A stretch of DNA of 18,806 bases from Xanthobacteraceae bacterium (GTDB lineage: Bacteria; Pseudomonadota; Alphaproteobacteria; Rhizobiales; Xanthobacteraceae), in assembly GCA_025929595.1 (NCBI GenBank), contig JAICQA010000013.1, positions 1 to 18,806 on the forward strand, given 5' to 3'. Shown in pieces: positions 6,674-14,460 of this stretch. The translations under genes and the position numbers were made by a program. The notes under the pieces were generated by a model. It worked only from the letters and a program-made list of their open reading frames with translations. It was not told where the DNA came from and ran no database searches. Every line of letters begins with the position of its first letter. Within the stretch, counting starts at the first letter, position 1.

Positions 6674-7458
6674 AGCGCGCCAGGAAAAAAGCCGCAAAGA
6701 AGGCTGCGACGGCGAAGCGCAAGAGGACCGTGCCGCGCAAGCGTGCGGCCGGGAAAACCGCAAGGCCCAGGACACGCAGGGCCGCGAAGCCGCGCGGCCT
6801 GATGTTTGTGTTGTCATCGCCTTCCGGCGCCGGCAAGACGACGCTGACGCGGATGTTGCTCGAAGATGAGAGCAAGAATGTCGAGTTGTCGGTCTCGGTG
6901 ACAACCCGCGCCAAACGCGCCAGCGAGATCGAGGGGCGGCACTATTTTTTCATCGATCGCCCGCGCTACGACGAGATGGTGAAAAAGGGCGAACTGCTCG
7001 AATGGGCGGAGGTTCATGGCAACGGCTACGGCACGCCGAAGAAGCCGGTCGAGGCGTCGCTCCGCACGGGCAAGGACGTGCTGTTCGACATCGATTGGCA
7101 GGGCACGTTGCAGCTCTACGCGGCGGCACGAGCCGATGTGGTCAGCGTCTTCGTCCTGCCGCCTTCGGCGCATGCGCTGCGCGAGCGGTTGGCGCGGCGC
7201 GCCGAAGACAATCAGGAAGTCGTGGACCGGCGGCTCAGGAACGCCATCGAAGAACTCGAGCATTGGCGCGAGTACGATTACATCCTCGTCAATGACGATC
7301 TTGATCGCGCGTACCGTGCACTGAAGGCGATCCTCTCCGCTGAACGTGCGCGGCGCGGAGGGGGCGGAAAGGCGGAACGGAAACTCGCCGAGAAAATGCG
7401 GCGTGACGCCCAGCCCGAACTCGCCGAGCTGGTGAAGAAAATTCAGGCCGAACTTTAA
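6670..7458 (+). CDS. gmk: Guanylate kinase with a basic N-terminal extension
   Basis: Gmk phosphorylates GMP to GDP with ATP. The kinase core starts near residue 44 with LMFVLSSPSGAGKTT (P-loop 51-58). It continues with HYFFIDRPRYDEMVKKGELL, EWAEVHGNGYGTP, DVLFDIDWQGT and the lid region RLARRAEDN, all standard. The product is 262 residues, longer than the usual 205-220. The ATG at 6670 overlaps the yicC stop as ATGA and adds 43 residues before the core. Of these, 21 are Lys or Arg and none is acidic, with KKAAKKAA repeats like a histone H1 tail. The alternative ATG at 6802 (Met45) would start almost on the core and has no visible ribosome site. The extension keeps coding-like GC third positions. 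The C-terminus also has a Lys/Arg-rich addition after a GGGG linker. Confidence 0.95.
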   Translation: MKRARKKAAKKAATAKRKRTVPRKRAAGKTARPRTRRAAKPRGLMFVLSSPSGAGKTTLTRMLLEDESKNVELSVSVTTRAKRASEIEGRHYFFIDRPRYDEMVKKGELLEWAEVHGNGYGTPKKPVEASLRTGKDVLFDIDWQGTLQLYAAARADVVSVFVLPPSAHALRERLARRAEDNQEVVDRRLRNAIEELEHWREYDYILVNDDLDRAYRALKAILSAERARRGGGGKAERKLAEKMRRDAQPELAELVKKIQAEL

Positions 7459-8513
7459 GGCACCAGCACCGTGCGGCCGACGGTCTTGCCGGTGCGCAGG
7501 TCGTCGAGCGCGGCTTGCGCCTCGCTGAGCGGGCGGGTCTTCACCGGGATCGGCTGCACCTTGCCGGTAACGACGAGCGCCAGCATCTCCCGAGCCTCCG
7601 CGAGCGAGCCGACATAATTGCCTTCGATCGCAACGCCGCGCAGCGGCAGCGTTGGCACCGAAAGCTTCATCTCGCCGCCGATCAGGCCTGCGATCACGAG
7701 CCGCCCGCCCTTGGCGAGCGTGCCGTAAGCGAAGGTGGCCGACTTGTCGGAGCCGACGAAATCGATGGCGCCCGCCACACCGCCGCCGCTCGCGGCGACG
7801 ACGGCTTTGCGCGCCGCCGGATCGGCGGGATCGAAGGCGGCGCCCGCGCCGCGCGAAAGCGCGAGCTCTCGCTTGGCGGGATCTATCTCAACGACAATGG
7901 GCGCGTGCTTCGTGTGCGCGAGCACGAAAGAGAGTCCCATCATGCCGACACCGCCAAGCCCGACGATCAGGACGGGGCCGTCTTCGACTGTGCGCCCGAG
8001 TTTCTTCACCGCCGAGTAAGCGGTGACGCCGGAGCACATGTAGGGCCCGGCGAGCTCCGGCGCGATTGAACCGTAGTCAAGCAGATAGCGCGGGTGCGGT
8101 ACCATGACGTGGCTCGCATAGCCGCCATCGACCTGAATGCCGATCTGCCGCGGCTTCGCGCACAGGTGTTCGTCGCCACGCAGGCACAATGCGCACTCGC
8201 CGCAGCCGATCCACGGGTAGATCACATAACGCTGGCCGGAATTCACACCGCTTGCTTCGGGGCCTACGGCTTCGACGCTGCCTTCAATCTCGTGACCGAG
8301 CGCGAAGGGCAGCGGCCGTCCGCCTGCAAGCTCCGCCTTGCGGCCGCCGCCGAGATCGAAATAGCCGTCATGCAGGTGGACGTCGGAGTGGCACACGCCG
8401 CAATGGCCGACGCGTACAAGCACTTCGGTGCCCTGCGGCGTCGGCAGTTCCGCGAGAGTTTCACTGAGCGGAATGCCGTAGTCGGAAAAAGTCTGCCGCA
8501 CCCAATGCGTCAC
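7455..8513 (-). CDS. Zinc-dependent alcohol dehydrogenase (MDR family)
   Basis: This is a medium-chain dehydrogenase of 352 residues that should oxidise an alcohol or reduce an aldehyde with a nicotinamide cofactor. The catalytic zinc ligands are visible as Cys41 (CGVCHSD), His74-Glu75 (GHE) and Cys160 (MCSGVTAY). Structural zinc cysteines are 104, 107, 110 and 118. The Rossmann loop is GLGGVG (185-190), followed by an acidic-containing strand end (VVEIDPAKRE) that suggests NAD preference. The frame can begin at TTG 8528, but that codon overlaps the Shine-Dalgarno. AGGAGG (8524-8519) is five bases from GTG 8513, which was chosen. Substrate is unknown. It is the last gene of the leftward block and meets gmk tail to tail, the two stop codons sharing TTAA (7455-7458). 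Confidence 0.9.
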   Translation of the reverse strand: MTHWVRQTFSDYGIPLSETLAELPTPQGTEVLVRVGHCGVCHSDVHLHDGYFDLGGGRKAELAGGRPLPFALGHEIEGSVEAVGPEASGVNSGQRYVIYPWIGCGECALCLRGDEHLCAKPRQIGIQVDGGYASHVMVPHPRYLLDYGSIAPELAGPYMCSGVTAYSAVKKLGRTVEDGPVLIVGLGGVGMMGLSFVLAHTKHAPIVVEIDPAKRELALSRGAGAAFDPADPAARKAVVAASGGGVAGAIDFVGSDKSATFAYGTLAKGGRLVIAGLIGGEMKLSVPTLPLRGVAIEGNYVGSLAEAREMLALVVTGKVQPIPVKTRPLSEAQAALDDLRTGKTVGRTVLVP

Positions 8514-8573
8514 GCGAACCTCCTGCAACGCTCCGACCGAAGCGTAGCGAGTTTTTGCGGAACGCCAAGACGG

Positions 8574-9071
8574 TCAGGAGCGGATGGCGAGGGCGGTCAG
8601 GAGCGCGAGGAAGGCGACAGTGGCGAAGGCGGCGCGCGCGACATGAGACCATTCCCAGCGGTCGCGCATGGCGGTCCAGTCGGCGGTTACATCGGTCGTG
8701 CCCGGTCCAGCCTTGAAGAAGCCCGCACCCGCGGCGCCCATCTTCATGTTTTGCGTCCAGACCTTATTCGCAGGCTGCGTCACCAGCCAGAACACCGCCA
8801 TCATTGCGAACATTGCCACGAGGGCGATCAGCGTGAGCCAGAACGCCGAGCTGCCTGCGGGTACGAAATTGAGGAGGATAGCAGTCGCAGCGGTGCCGAG
8901 CGGCTCCGAGATGCCGCCGAAGGTAAAGCCCGGATAGTAGATGCACTGGACCGTGAGGTAGTTCTCTTTGTCGAGCCTCATCTTGCCCGGCATCTCAAGC
9001 GCGTGCGCGACTGAGAGCGCTGCGGCGAGCGCGACCAGAACAATCGCGAGGATATGCAAGGCATCGACCAT
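8574..9071 (-). CDS. DUF1772 domain-containing membrane protein
   Basis: The 165-residue protein has four likely membrane helices (about residues 5-25, 45-68, 76-98 and 142-162). A polar segment before the last helix ends in DWTAMRDRWEWSHVARA, a pattern typical of DUF1772 (anthrone oxygenase-like) proteins. Some fungal relatives oxidise anthrones; the role of the bacterial proteins is not settled and I assign none. Two ATGs are possible. The upstream one at 9077 is only one base from AGGGA (9083-9079), while the one at 9071 is seven bases away, so 9071 was chosen. It lies 36 bases after rsmA and 60 before the dehydrogenase gene on the same strand, so it is probably co-transcribed with them. 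Confidence 0.78.
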   Translation of the reverse strand: MVDALHILAIVLVALAAALSVAHALEMPGKMRLDKENYLTVQCIYYPGFTFGGISEPLGTAATAILLNFVPAGSSAFWLTLIALVAMFAMMAVFWLVTQPANKVWTQNMKMGAAGAGFFKAGPGTTDVTADWTAMRDRWEWSHVARAAFATVAFLALLTALAIRS

Positions 9072-9107
9072 CGGCATTTCCCTTTGGGAGAAACGGCCGT
9101 GGCGCGG

Positions 9108-9950
9108 TCAGGTTCCGTCGACTGCGTTCGCGAGCGCGACGAAACCCGCGACGGGAATCTCCTCCGCGCGCCTTGTCTCCTCGATGCCGGCGGCCGACAA
9201 AAGTTTGAACGGATCGGTGCCGAGCGACTTCAGCGATTGTCGCAGCATTTTCCGGCGCTGGCCGAAAGCGGCTTCGGTGACGCGTTCAAGCGTGCGTCGG
9301 TTGCAGGCAAGCGGCGCGGCGCGCGGCACCAGTTGCACGACCGAAGAAGTCACTTTCGGCGGCGGCACGAAGGCGCTTGGATGCACGTCGAACAGGATCT
9401 TCGGCTCGGTGCGCCACTGCGAGAGCACAGAAAGACGCCCGTAGGTTTTCGAGCCCGGCGCGGCCACGATGCGCTCGGCGACCTCGCGCTGGAACATCAG
9501 CACGAGACGTTCGAAGAATGGCGGCCACGGCTCGACTGTGATCCATTTGATCAGCAGCGCAGTCGCGACATTGTAGGGCAGGTTCGCGACGATGCGCGCG
9601 GGTCCGCCGTCAAGAAAAGGACGGAGATCGGTCTCAAGCGCGTCGCCCGCTATGATCGTGAGGCCGCCGGGCGCGACCTCCGCCACCTGCCGCAGGGCGG
9701 CGACGCAGCGTTCGTCGCGCTCAATCGCCACCACGTGCTTCGCGCCGTTCGCGAGCAGCGCGCGTGTGAGCCCGCCAGGGCCTGGTCCGACTTCGACGGC
9801 GGTTACGCCTTCCAGCGGCCCGGCGGCGCGCGCGATGCGGCCCGTCAGGTTCAGGTCGAGCAGGAAATTCTGGCCGAGCGATTTGCGCGCTGACAATCCG
9901 TGTTCGCGGATCACTTCGCGAAGCGGCGGCAAATCTTCGATCGCGCTCAT
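9108..9950 (-). CDS. rsmA: 16S rRNA dimethyladenosine transferase RsmA (KsgA)
   Basis: RsmA adds two methyl groups to each of two adjacent adenines in the 3' hairpin of 16S rRNA, using S-adenosylmethionine, late in 30S assembly. The 280-residue protein has the entry motif SLGQNFL (24-30), the cofactor loop VEVGPGPGGLT (52-62), the acidic residue after strand 2 (IERD, Glu78), GDAL (102-105), and the catalytic NLPYN (123-127). The all-helical C-terminal domain includes FVPPPKVTSSV and FGQRRKMLRQSL. Its ATG overlaps the pdxA stop in ATGA (9950-9947), indicating coupling. The order surA-pdxA-rsmA matches that in enterobacteria. Confidence 0.97.
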   Translation of the reverse strand: MSAIEDLPPLREVIREHGLSARKSLGQNFLLDLNLTGRIARAAGPLEGVTAVEVGPGPGGLTRALLANGAKHVVAIERDERCVAALRQVAEVAPGGLTIIAGDALETDLRPFLDGGPARIVANLPYNVATALLIKWITVEPWPPFFERLVLMFQREVAERIVAAPGSKTYGRLSVLSQWRTEPKILFDVHPSAFVPPPKVTSSVVQLVPRAAPLACNRRTLERVTEAAFGQRRKMLRQSLKSLGTDPFKLLSAAGIEETRRAEEIPVAGFVALANAVDGT

Positions 9951-10963
9951 GCCGCGGCGACGGGCGCTTCCGCCTGCACGAGCCGCTGCGCGAGACGCAG
10001 TGCGGCGAGGAGGCTCGCCGGATTGGCCCTGCCGGTGCCGGCGAGATCGAAGGCGGTGCCGTGATCGGGCGAGGTGCGCACGAAGGGCAGGCCTAGCGTG
10101 ACGTTCACTGCGCGGTCGAAGGCGAGCGTCTTGGCCGGGATCAGCACCTGGTCGTGATACATGCCGAGCGCGACGTCATAGCGCCTGCGCGCGTCGCTGT
10201 GGAACAGCGTGTCGGCGGAATAAGGACCGGACGCGGCGATCCCCTCCGCCTTGAGGCGTTCGATCGCCGGCTTCACGACGATCTCGTCTTCGAGGCCCAG
10301 CATCCCGCCTTCGCCGGCATGCGGATTGAGTCCGCAGAACGCGAGCCGCGGGGCGGCAATGCCGAAGCGGCGCGCGAAATCCCGCGCCACGATGCGCGCT
10401 GTGTCCACGATCAGGTCGGTTGTCAGGAGGCGCGGCACGTCGATGATCGGGATGTGGATCGTGACCGGCACGACCGACAGCCGCTCGCTCCAGATCAGCA
10501 GGACCGGCCGCGGCGGACGTCCGCCGCCGGACGCCGCCAGATGCGCGAGATATTCGGTGTGGCCGGGGAAGGGGAATCCGCCGGCCTGCATGACGGCCTT
10601 TGAAATCGGATTGGTAACAACGGCCGACGCCTCGCCGGTCTGCACCAGCTCGACGGCGCGCTTGATCGCGGCTTTTACAATCGCGGCGCTTCCCGGTCCG
10701 GGCTTGCCCGGTGTGGCCGCCGCACCGATGCCGAGCGGCAGCACGGGCAGCGCCTGCGGGAACAGCGACGTCGCCGAGCGCGCGTCCGCGTTGGCGATCT
10801 GTACGGGAAGGTTGAGCAGCCGCGCCCGGACAGCAAGGAAGACCGGGTCGCCGACCAGGAGGAACGGTGGAACGTCGAGCGCCTCGCGCTCGGTCCACAA
10901 TAGCAGGGCGAGGTCGGGGCCGATTCCGGCCGGTTCGCCGAGGGTCAGTGCCAGCGGACGCAT
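9947..10963 (-). CDS. pdxA: 4-hydroxythreonine-4-phosphate dehydrogenase PdxA
   Basis: PdxA oxidises 4-phosphohydroxy-L-threonine with NAD in the deoxyxylulose-dependent route to pyridoxal phosphate. The 338-residue protein has GEPAGIGP (9-16), TNPISK (117-122) and GHTEYLA (134-140). The metal-binding histidines are His170 (VTIH), His215 (GLNPHAGE) and His270 (MYHDQ), which line up with E. coli His166, His211 and His266. RTSPDHGTAFD (296-306) closes the active site. The ATG at 10963 begins 12 bases after the surA-like stop, and its own ribosome site is weak, so it probably depends on upstream translation. It overlaps rsmA by four bases. The main alternative, PdxA2-type paralogues of other pathways, is less likely given the surA-pdxA-rsmA order. 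Confidence 0.96.
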   Translation of the reverse strand: MRPLALTLGEPAGIGPDLALLLWTEREALDVPPFLLVGDPVFLAVRARLLNLPVQIANADARSATSLFPQALPVLPLGIGAAATPGKPGPGSAAIVKAAIKRAVELVQTGEASAVVTNPISKAVMQAGGFPFPGHTEYLAHLAASGGGRPPRPVLLIWSERLSVVPVTIHIPIIDVPRLLTTDLIVDTARIVARDFARRFGIAAPRLAFCGLNPHAGEGGMLGLEDEIVVKPAIERLKAEGIAASGPYSADTLFHSDARRRYDVALGMYHDQVLIPAKTLAFDRAVNVTLGLPFVRTSPDHGTAFDLAGTGRANPASLLAALRLAQRLVQAEAPVAAA

Positions 10964-10975
10964 GGCCCGAGCTTA

Positions 10976-11929
10976 TCACCGATAGTCGATCACCGCCCGG
11001 CGGCGCAGGTCGTCGAGAATCTTCTTTTCCTGCGAGTCGACGCGCTTGCTGAGCAACTCCTCGCGGATTTCGGTCCGCGAGCTGAGGTCGGCCACCGTCT
11101 CCTTGCGCCCGCAAACCGCGACAACCTCGATTCCGGCGGCCGTGGGCTCGGGCGGCGTCATGCGGCCGTCCGGCGTCTTTTCCAGCAGTTCGCGCAAACG
11201 CTGCGGCAGATCGGTGGAGATGCGGATCACCGGGTCCTTGACGACGACCTCGCGGTATTCGCGCGCCAGCGCCAGATCGCGTTCGCAATCGGAGAATTTC
11301 GCGCGCAGCGATTCCGCTTCTTTCACGCGCGCGGCGCGGGCGCTGTCAGGTGAACTGCGCGGCACGACGAAGACAACCTGCCGCATGGTATACTGCATGG
11401 CCTTCGAGTTGGTCGTCTGCCCGCGCGCCAACAGCGCAGCCACCACATCGGCATCGCGGACCTGAAACGAACCGGGCGACATTTTCTGCATCACCTCGCG
11501 CCAGGCGAGGTCGGCGCGCAGCTTCGTCTTGAAGGCCGACGGATTTATGCCCGCTTGCTGGAAGGCCTGATCGAGGTCCGCCACCGAACGTCCGCCGCGG
11601 CGCGCCATATTGGCGTATTCGCGATTGACCGCGGCCGTCTCGACGTCGATATCGAGGCGGCGCGCCTGGTGCAGCTTGATCTTCTGGTCGATCAGTTCCT
11701 CGAGCACGTCCTTGCGCGCGGGCCGCTTGCGCGAGAACGCTTCGATGATGCGCGCGCGCTGGTCGATATCGAGCGCGGTGATCGGCTCGCCATAAACGAA
11801 CGCCACGACCTGCTGCGCCCCGGCGGGCGTCAACGGCAGGAGAAGGGCGGCGGCGAGCGCGAGGCCGCCCACGCGCAATCCGATGCGCGCAGCCGTGCTT
11901 ATCCTGTCGATCGCCCGAATACCCATCAT
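10976..11929 (-). CDS. surA: SurA-like periplasmic chaperone / peptidyl-prolyl isomerase
   Basis: SurA escorts unfolded outer-membrane barrels, including LptD, across the periplasm. The 317-residue protein begins with a signal peptide (hydrophobic core about 16-36, likely cut in AGA-QQ near 39-40). It is followed by a SurA N-terminal helical domain with VYGEPITALDIDQRARII and VLEELIDQKIKLHQARR. The C-terminal half (about 175-285) keeps a parvulin outline (MRQVVFVVP, then TPPEPTAAGIEVVAVCG) but lacks the usual GDLGW-like core, so isomerase activity is doubtful. It has one parvulin unit where E. coli SurA has two. Two cysteines (in SDCER and AVCGR) could pair in the periplasm. Start ATG 11929 is followed directly by a second ATG, and neither has a strong ribosome site. 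Position between lptD and pdxA supports the call. Confidence 0.88.
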   Translation of the reverse strand: MMGIRAIDRISTAARIGLRVGGLALAAALLLPLTPAGAQQVVAFVYGEPITALDIDQRARIIEAFSRKRPARKDVLEELIDQKIKLHQARRLDIDVETAAVNREYANMARRGGRSVADLDQAFQQAGINPSAFKTKLRADLAWREVMQKMSPGSFQVRDADVVAALLARGQTTNSKAMQYTMRQVVFVVPRSSPDSARAARVKEAESLRAKFSDCERDLALAREYREVVVKDPVIRISTDLPQRLRELLEKTPDGRMTPPEPTAAGIEVVAVCGRKETVADLSSRTEIREELLSKRVDSQEKKILDDLRRRAVIDYR

Positions 11930-11979
11930 CCCGTCATTCGCAATGGCCGCGGTTTTCGCCGGCGGCGGGCGCCTGCTCT

Positions 11980-14460
11980 TTAGGGGCTTGTCGTCTGCTC
12001 GTCACCGATTTCGCGCGAGATGCCCGTTCCGCCGATGGTCCGCAAGTTCATGCGCAGCATAATCCGATGCACCGGCTTCGTGTAAGTGAAATTCGAGTAA
12101 TCCGCCACATAGCTGAACGAGGCGGCGAAGCATTCGTCGACGTAATTGAGGCCGACCATGGCGAGGTCGAAATCGCCGCGGCGCAGGTTGTAGCCGGCGC
12201 CGCCGAACACCGTCCAGTTCTCGTGGAACTTCCAGGTGCCGAGCTGATAGACGCTCTCGCGGTGCGTTTCATAGCCGATCAGCGGCTGCGGATCGTAACG
12301 CGCGTAGATCGTCGAAAGCGAGAGATTTTGCCACGTTGCCCGCGCCTCCAGCTCGACGCGGCGGACATCGAAGTCGTTCTTATCGAGGCGGGCGCGGGCG
12401 ATGTAGGACAGGTTGCCCGCCGGCTGGAAGTAAGCGCGGGCAACGTAATCGGAGACGTCGTTCTCGAGACCGGATTGCAGGCCGAGGCCGGTTTGCTGAC
12501 CGAAGGTGGGACCTGGGGTGTTGTCGATGATGCCGCTGTAGGCGAACGAGTTCTTGCCGGCCAGATGATAGGACTGGCCGAACAGCATATTGATCATGCC
12601 GTAACGGTGAATGTTCGCCGTGTACTGCACGCCGACATTCGCGCGCGTGCCGCCTTCAACACGGTCGTAGCCGGAATATTTGTCGATCGCGAACAGATTG
12701 GTGTCGTCGAAGACGAGACTTTGCGCGTCCTCATTGGGGAAGCGGCCGATATGCGTTTCGTTGGGCCGAACGACGACCTGCGCGATCGGCTCGACGATCT
12801 GCGTGCCCCATGAGTGAACCGAGATGAACGGCCAGCGCGTTTCCATGCCGACCGCCGGCATCGCCCGCACCATCGAATCGCGGCCGACGCTGCCGCCGGC
12901 GAATGCCGCCTGGTTGGCGTTCAAATCGGCGTCGCGCGTTGCCACGTCGACGCGGGCGGTCGCGAACGGCTTGAATACGACGCCCCACGGATTGGTGACC
13001 GTGCGACGCCACTGCATCATCGTGGAGAAGCGCGTGTAATCGCCGCCCATGCCACGCATGATGCACTGGCCGGGGTCAGGCGCCGTAATGCAACTGGTGG
13101 TCTCGCTGGTGTTGTTGAGCGCCTGGAAGTCCGTCTCGCTGCGCGACAGGCTGACGAAATTGGTCGTGAGGCCGAGCTCGCCGCCCAAAATCGGCCGGTC
13201 CCAGACATAGGAATAGTCGAGGAGCGGGTGAATGTAAGGCTGTTCGCTGGAGTCGTCCTCGCGGCCCATGCCGATGAAGCCGAGACCGCGCAGGTCGTAA
13301 TAGCTGCGGTCGCCCTGGCCGGTCAGGTAGATCGTCGAGGTGCGGTCGCGCCCGCCGCCGGCGATCGCACCGGCGTAATCGTTGAGGAAGTAGCGGTCGG
13401 AGAGCAGCGTCGCGTCCCAGCCCCAGTGCCAGCGCTCGTTGATGCGGAACTTGCCAACGGTCTCGATCGAGCCGCGGAAGTCGCGGTCGCCCGGGCTGAC
13501 ACCGCTGGCGTCGCGGAAGCGCTCCGGCTCCTGCTGGAAAATGCCGGCGGCGCGGATCATGTAGCTGCCCGTGACGAGCTGTTGCCGGAATTCCGCCGAG
13601 ACGAGCGGACCGATCTGTTGCGTCATCGGTGCCACGGTGACGGTCAGGTCGTAATGCGGCGAGAGCGCCCAGTAGTACGGAATGGCGACGCCGGTGCCCG
13701 TGCGGCTGTTTGAGAACCAGGTCGGCGTGAGGAAGCCCGTCTGGCGCTTCACGGTCGGATCGGGGTGCCAGAAATACGGCATGTAAGCGACCGGCACGCC
13801 GAAGAACTCGACCGTCGCGTTCTCGTAGTGAATGACGCGCTCGCGCTCATTGTGAATGATGCGCGCGGCCTTCACCTGCCAGAGCGGCGGCTTCTGCGGA
13901 TTCTCCTTGCAGGGCTCGCACGCCGTGTAGGCGCCGCTCTGCAGGACAGTGAGGTTGCCTTCACTGCGGTCGGCACGCGCCGCGACCATGCGCGTGTTGT
14001 CCGCCGTCTCGATCAACAGCGACTGCACGAAGCCGTCGCGGAAGTCGGCGTCCATGTCGATGTGATCGGTGTGGATGACGTTGCCGTCTTTGGTCTGGTA
14101 ACGGACGTTGCCCGTGGCCGTCAGACGGTTTGTCTTGCGGTCATGCGTGACGCGGTCTGCCTCGAGCACGGCGCCGTCGTAATAGATCTGCACCTTGCCG
14201 ACCGCCGAAACGCGCTCGTTCTTGTAGTCGTATTGCATCTCGTTCGCCTGAACGAGCATCTTGGCGTTCGGATTGGCGCGCACCTGCGCGGTGACGACGT
14301 TGGCCACGCCGCTGCGCTGGCTCTGCTGCTGCGCGAGTACCGGCGAGACGATCGTCACGGCGGCCAAACCCGCGAGCGTCAAGGCAGCCAAGCGCCCACG
14401 CCCCGAAAGGGGGGTGCTGCAAGCCAGGTTCCAGCCTCGGACGGCGCTACGCACGTACAT
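11980..14460 (-). CDS. lptD: LPS-assembly protein LptD
   Basis: LptD is the outer-membrane barrel that, with LptE, places lipopolysaccharide on the cell surface. The 826-residue product has a signal peptide (cut near SPVLA-QQ, 43-44). An LptA-like jellyroll follows (about 60-180, repeated motifs such as SAVGKVQIYYDG and TATGNVRYQ), then a long barrel rich in alternating aromatic strands. Outside the signal, cysteines are Cys181/Cys184 (CEPC), Cys457/Cys466 and Cys777 (DECF). The frame runs back to 14526, but ATG 14460 has AGAGGA six bases upstream, starts the signal peptide properly, and overlaps the lptG stop by one base (TGATG). No lptE was seen in the window. A surA-like gene follows after 50 bases. 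Confidence 0.96.
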   Translation of the reverse strand: MYVRSAVRGWNLACSTPLSGRGRLAALTLAGLAAVTIVSPVLAQQQSQRSGVANVVTAQVRANPNAKMLVQANEMQYDYKNERVSAVGKVQIYYDGAVLEADRVTHDRKTNRLTATGNVRYQTKDGNVIHTDHIDMDADFRDGFVQSLLIETADNTRMVAARADRSEGNLTVLQSGAYTACEPCKENPQKPPLWQVKAARIIHNERERVIHYENATVEFFGVPVAYMPYFWHPDPTVKRQTGFLTPTWFSNSRTGTGVAIPYYWALSPHYDLTVTVAPMTQQIGPLVSAEFRQQLVTGSYMIRAAGIFQQEPERFRDASGVSPGDRDFRGSIETVGKFRINERWHWGWDATLLSDRYFLNDYAGAIAGGGRDRTSTIYLTGQGDRSYYDLRGLGFIGMGREDDSSEQPYIHPLLDYSYVWDRPILGGELGLTTNFVSLSRSETDFQALNNTSETTSCITAPDPGQCIMRGMGGDYTRFSTMMQWRRTVTNPWGVVFKPFATARVDVATRDADLNANQAAFAGGSVGRDSMVRAMPAVGMETRWPFISVHSWGTQIVEPIAQVVVRPNETHIGRFPNEDAQSLVFDDTNLFAIDKYSGYDRVEGGTRANVGVQYTANIHRYGMINMLFGQSYHLAGKNSFAYSGIIDNTPGPTFGQQTGLGLQSGLENDVSDYVARAYFQPAGNLSYIARARLDKNDFDVRRVELEARATWQNLSLSTIYARYDPQPLIGYETHRESVYQLGTWKFHENWTVFGGAGYNLRRGDFDLAMVGLNYVDECFAASFSYVADYSNFTYTKPVHRIMLRMNLRTIGGTGISREIGDEQTTSP

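Noticed and set aside
7440..7470. Intrinsic terminator between gmk and the dehydrogenase gene
   Set aside because: No stem followed by a U-run was found on either strand.
8094..9893. Plus-strand frames (306 and 279 codons) across the dehydrogenase, DUF1772 and rsmA genes
   Set aside because: They cross two gene boundaries of the opposite strand and encode Arg-rich sequence without family features.
12067..13713. Long plus-strand open frames (248 and 299 codons) opposite lptD
   Set aside because: They are Arg/Ala/Asp/Val-rich with no recognisable motif and lie antisense to a clear lptD. Such frames arise from GC-rich codon use.
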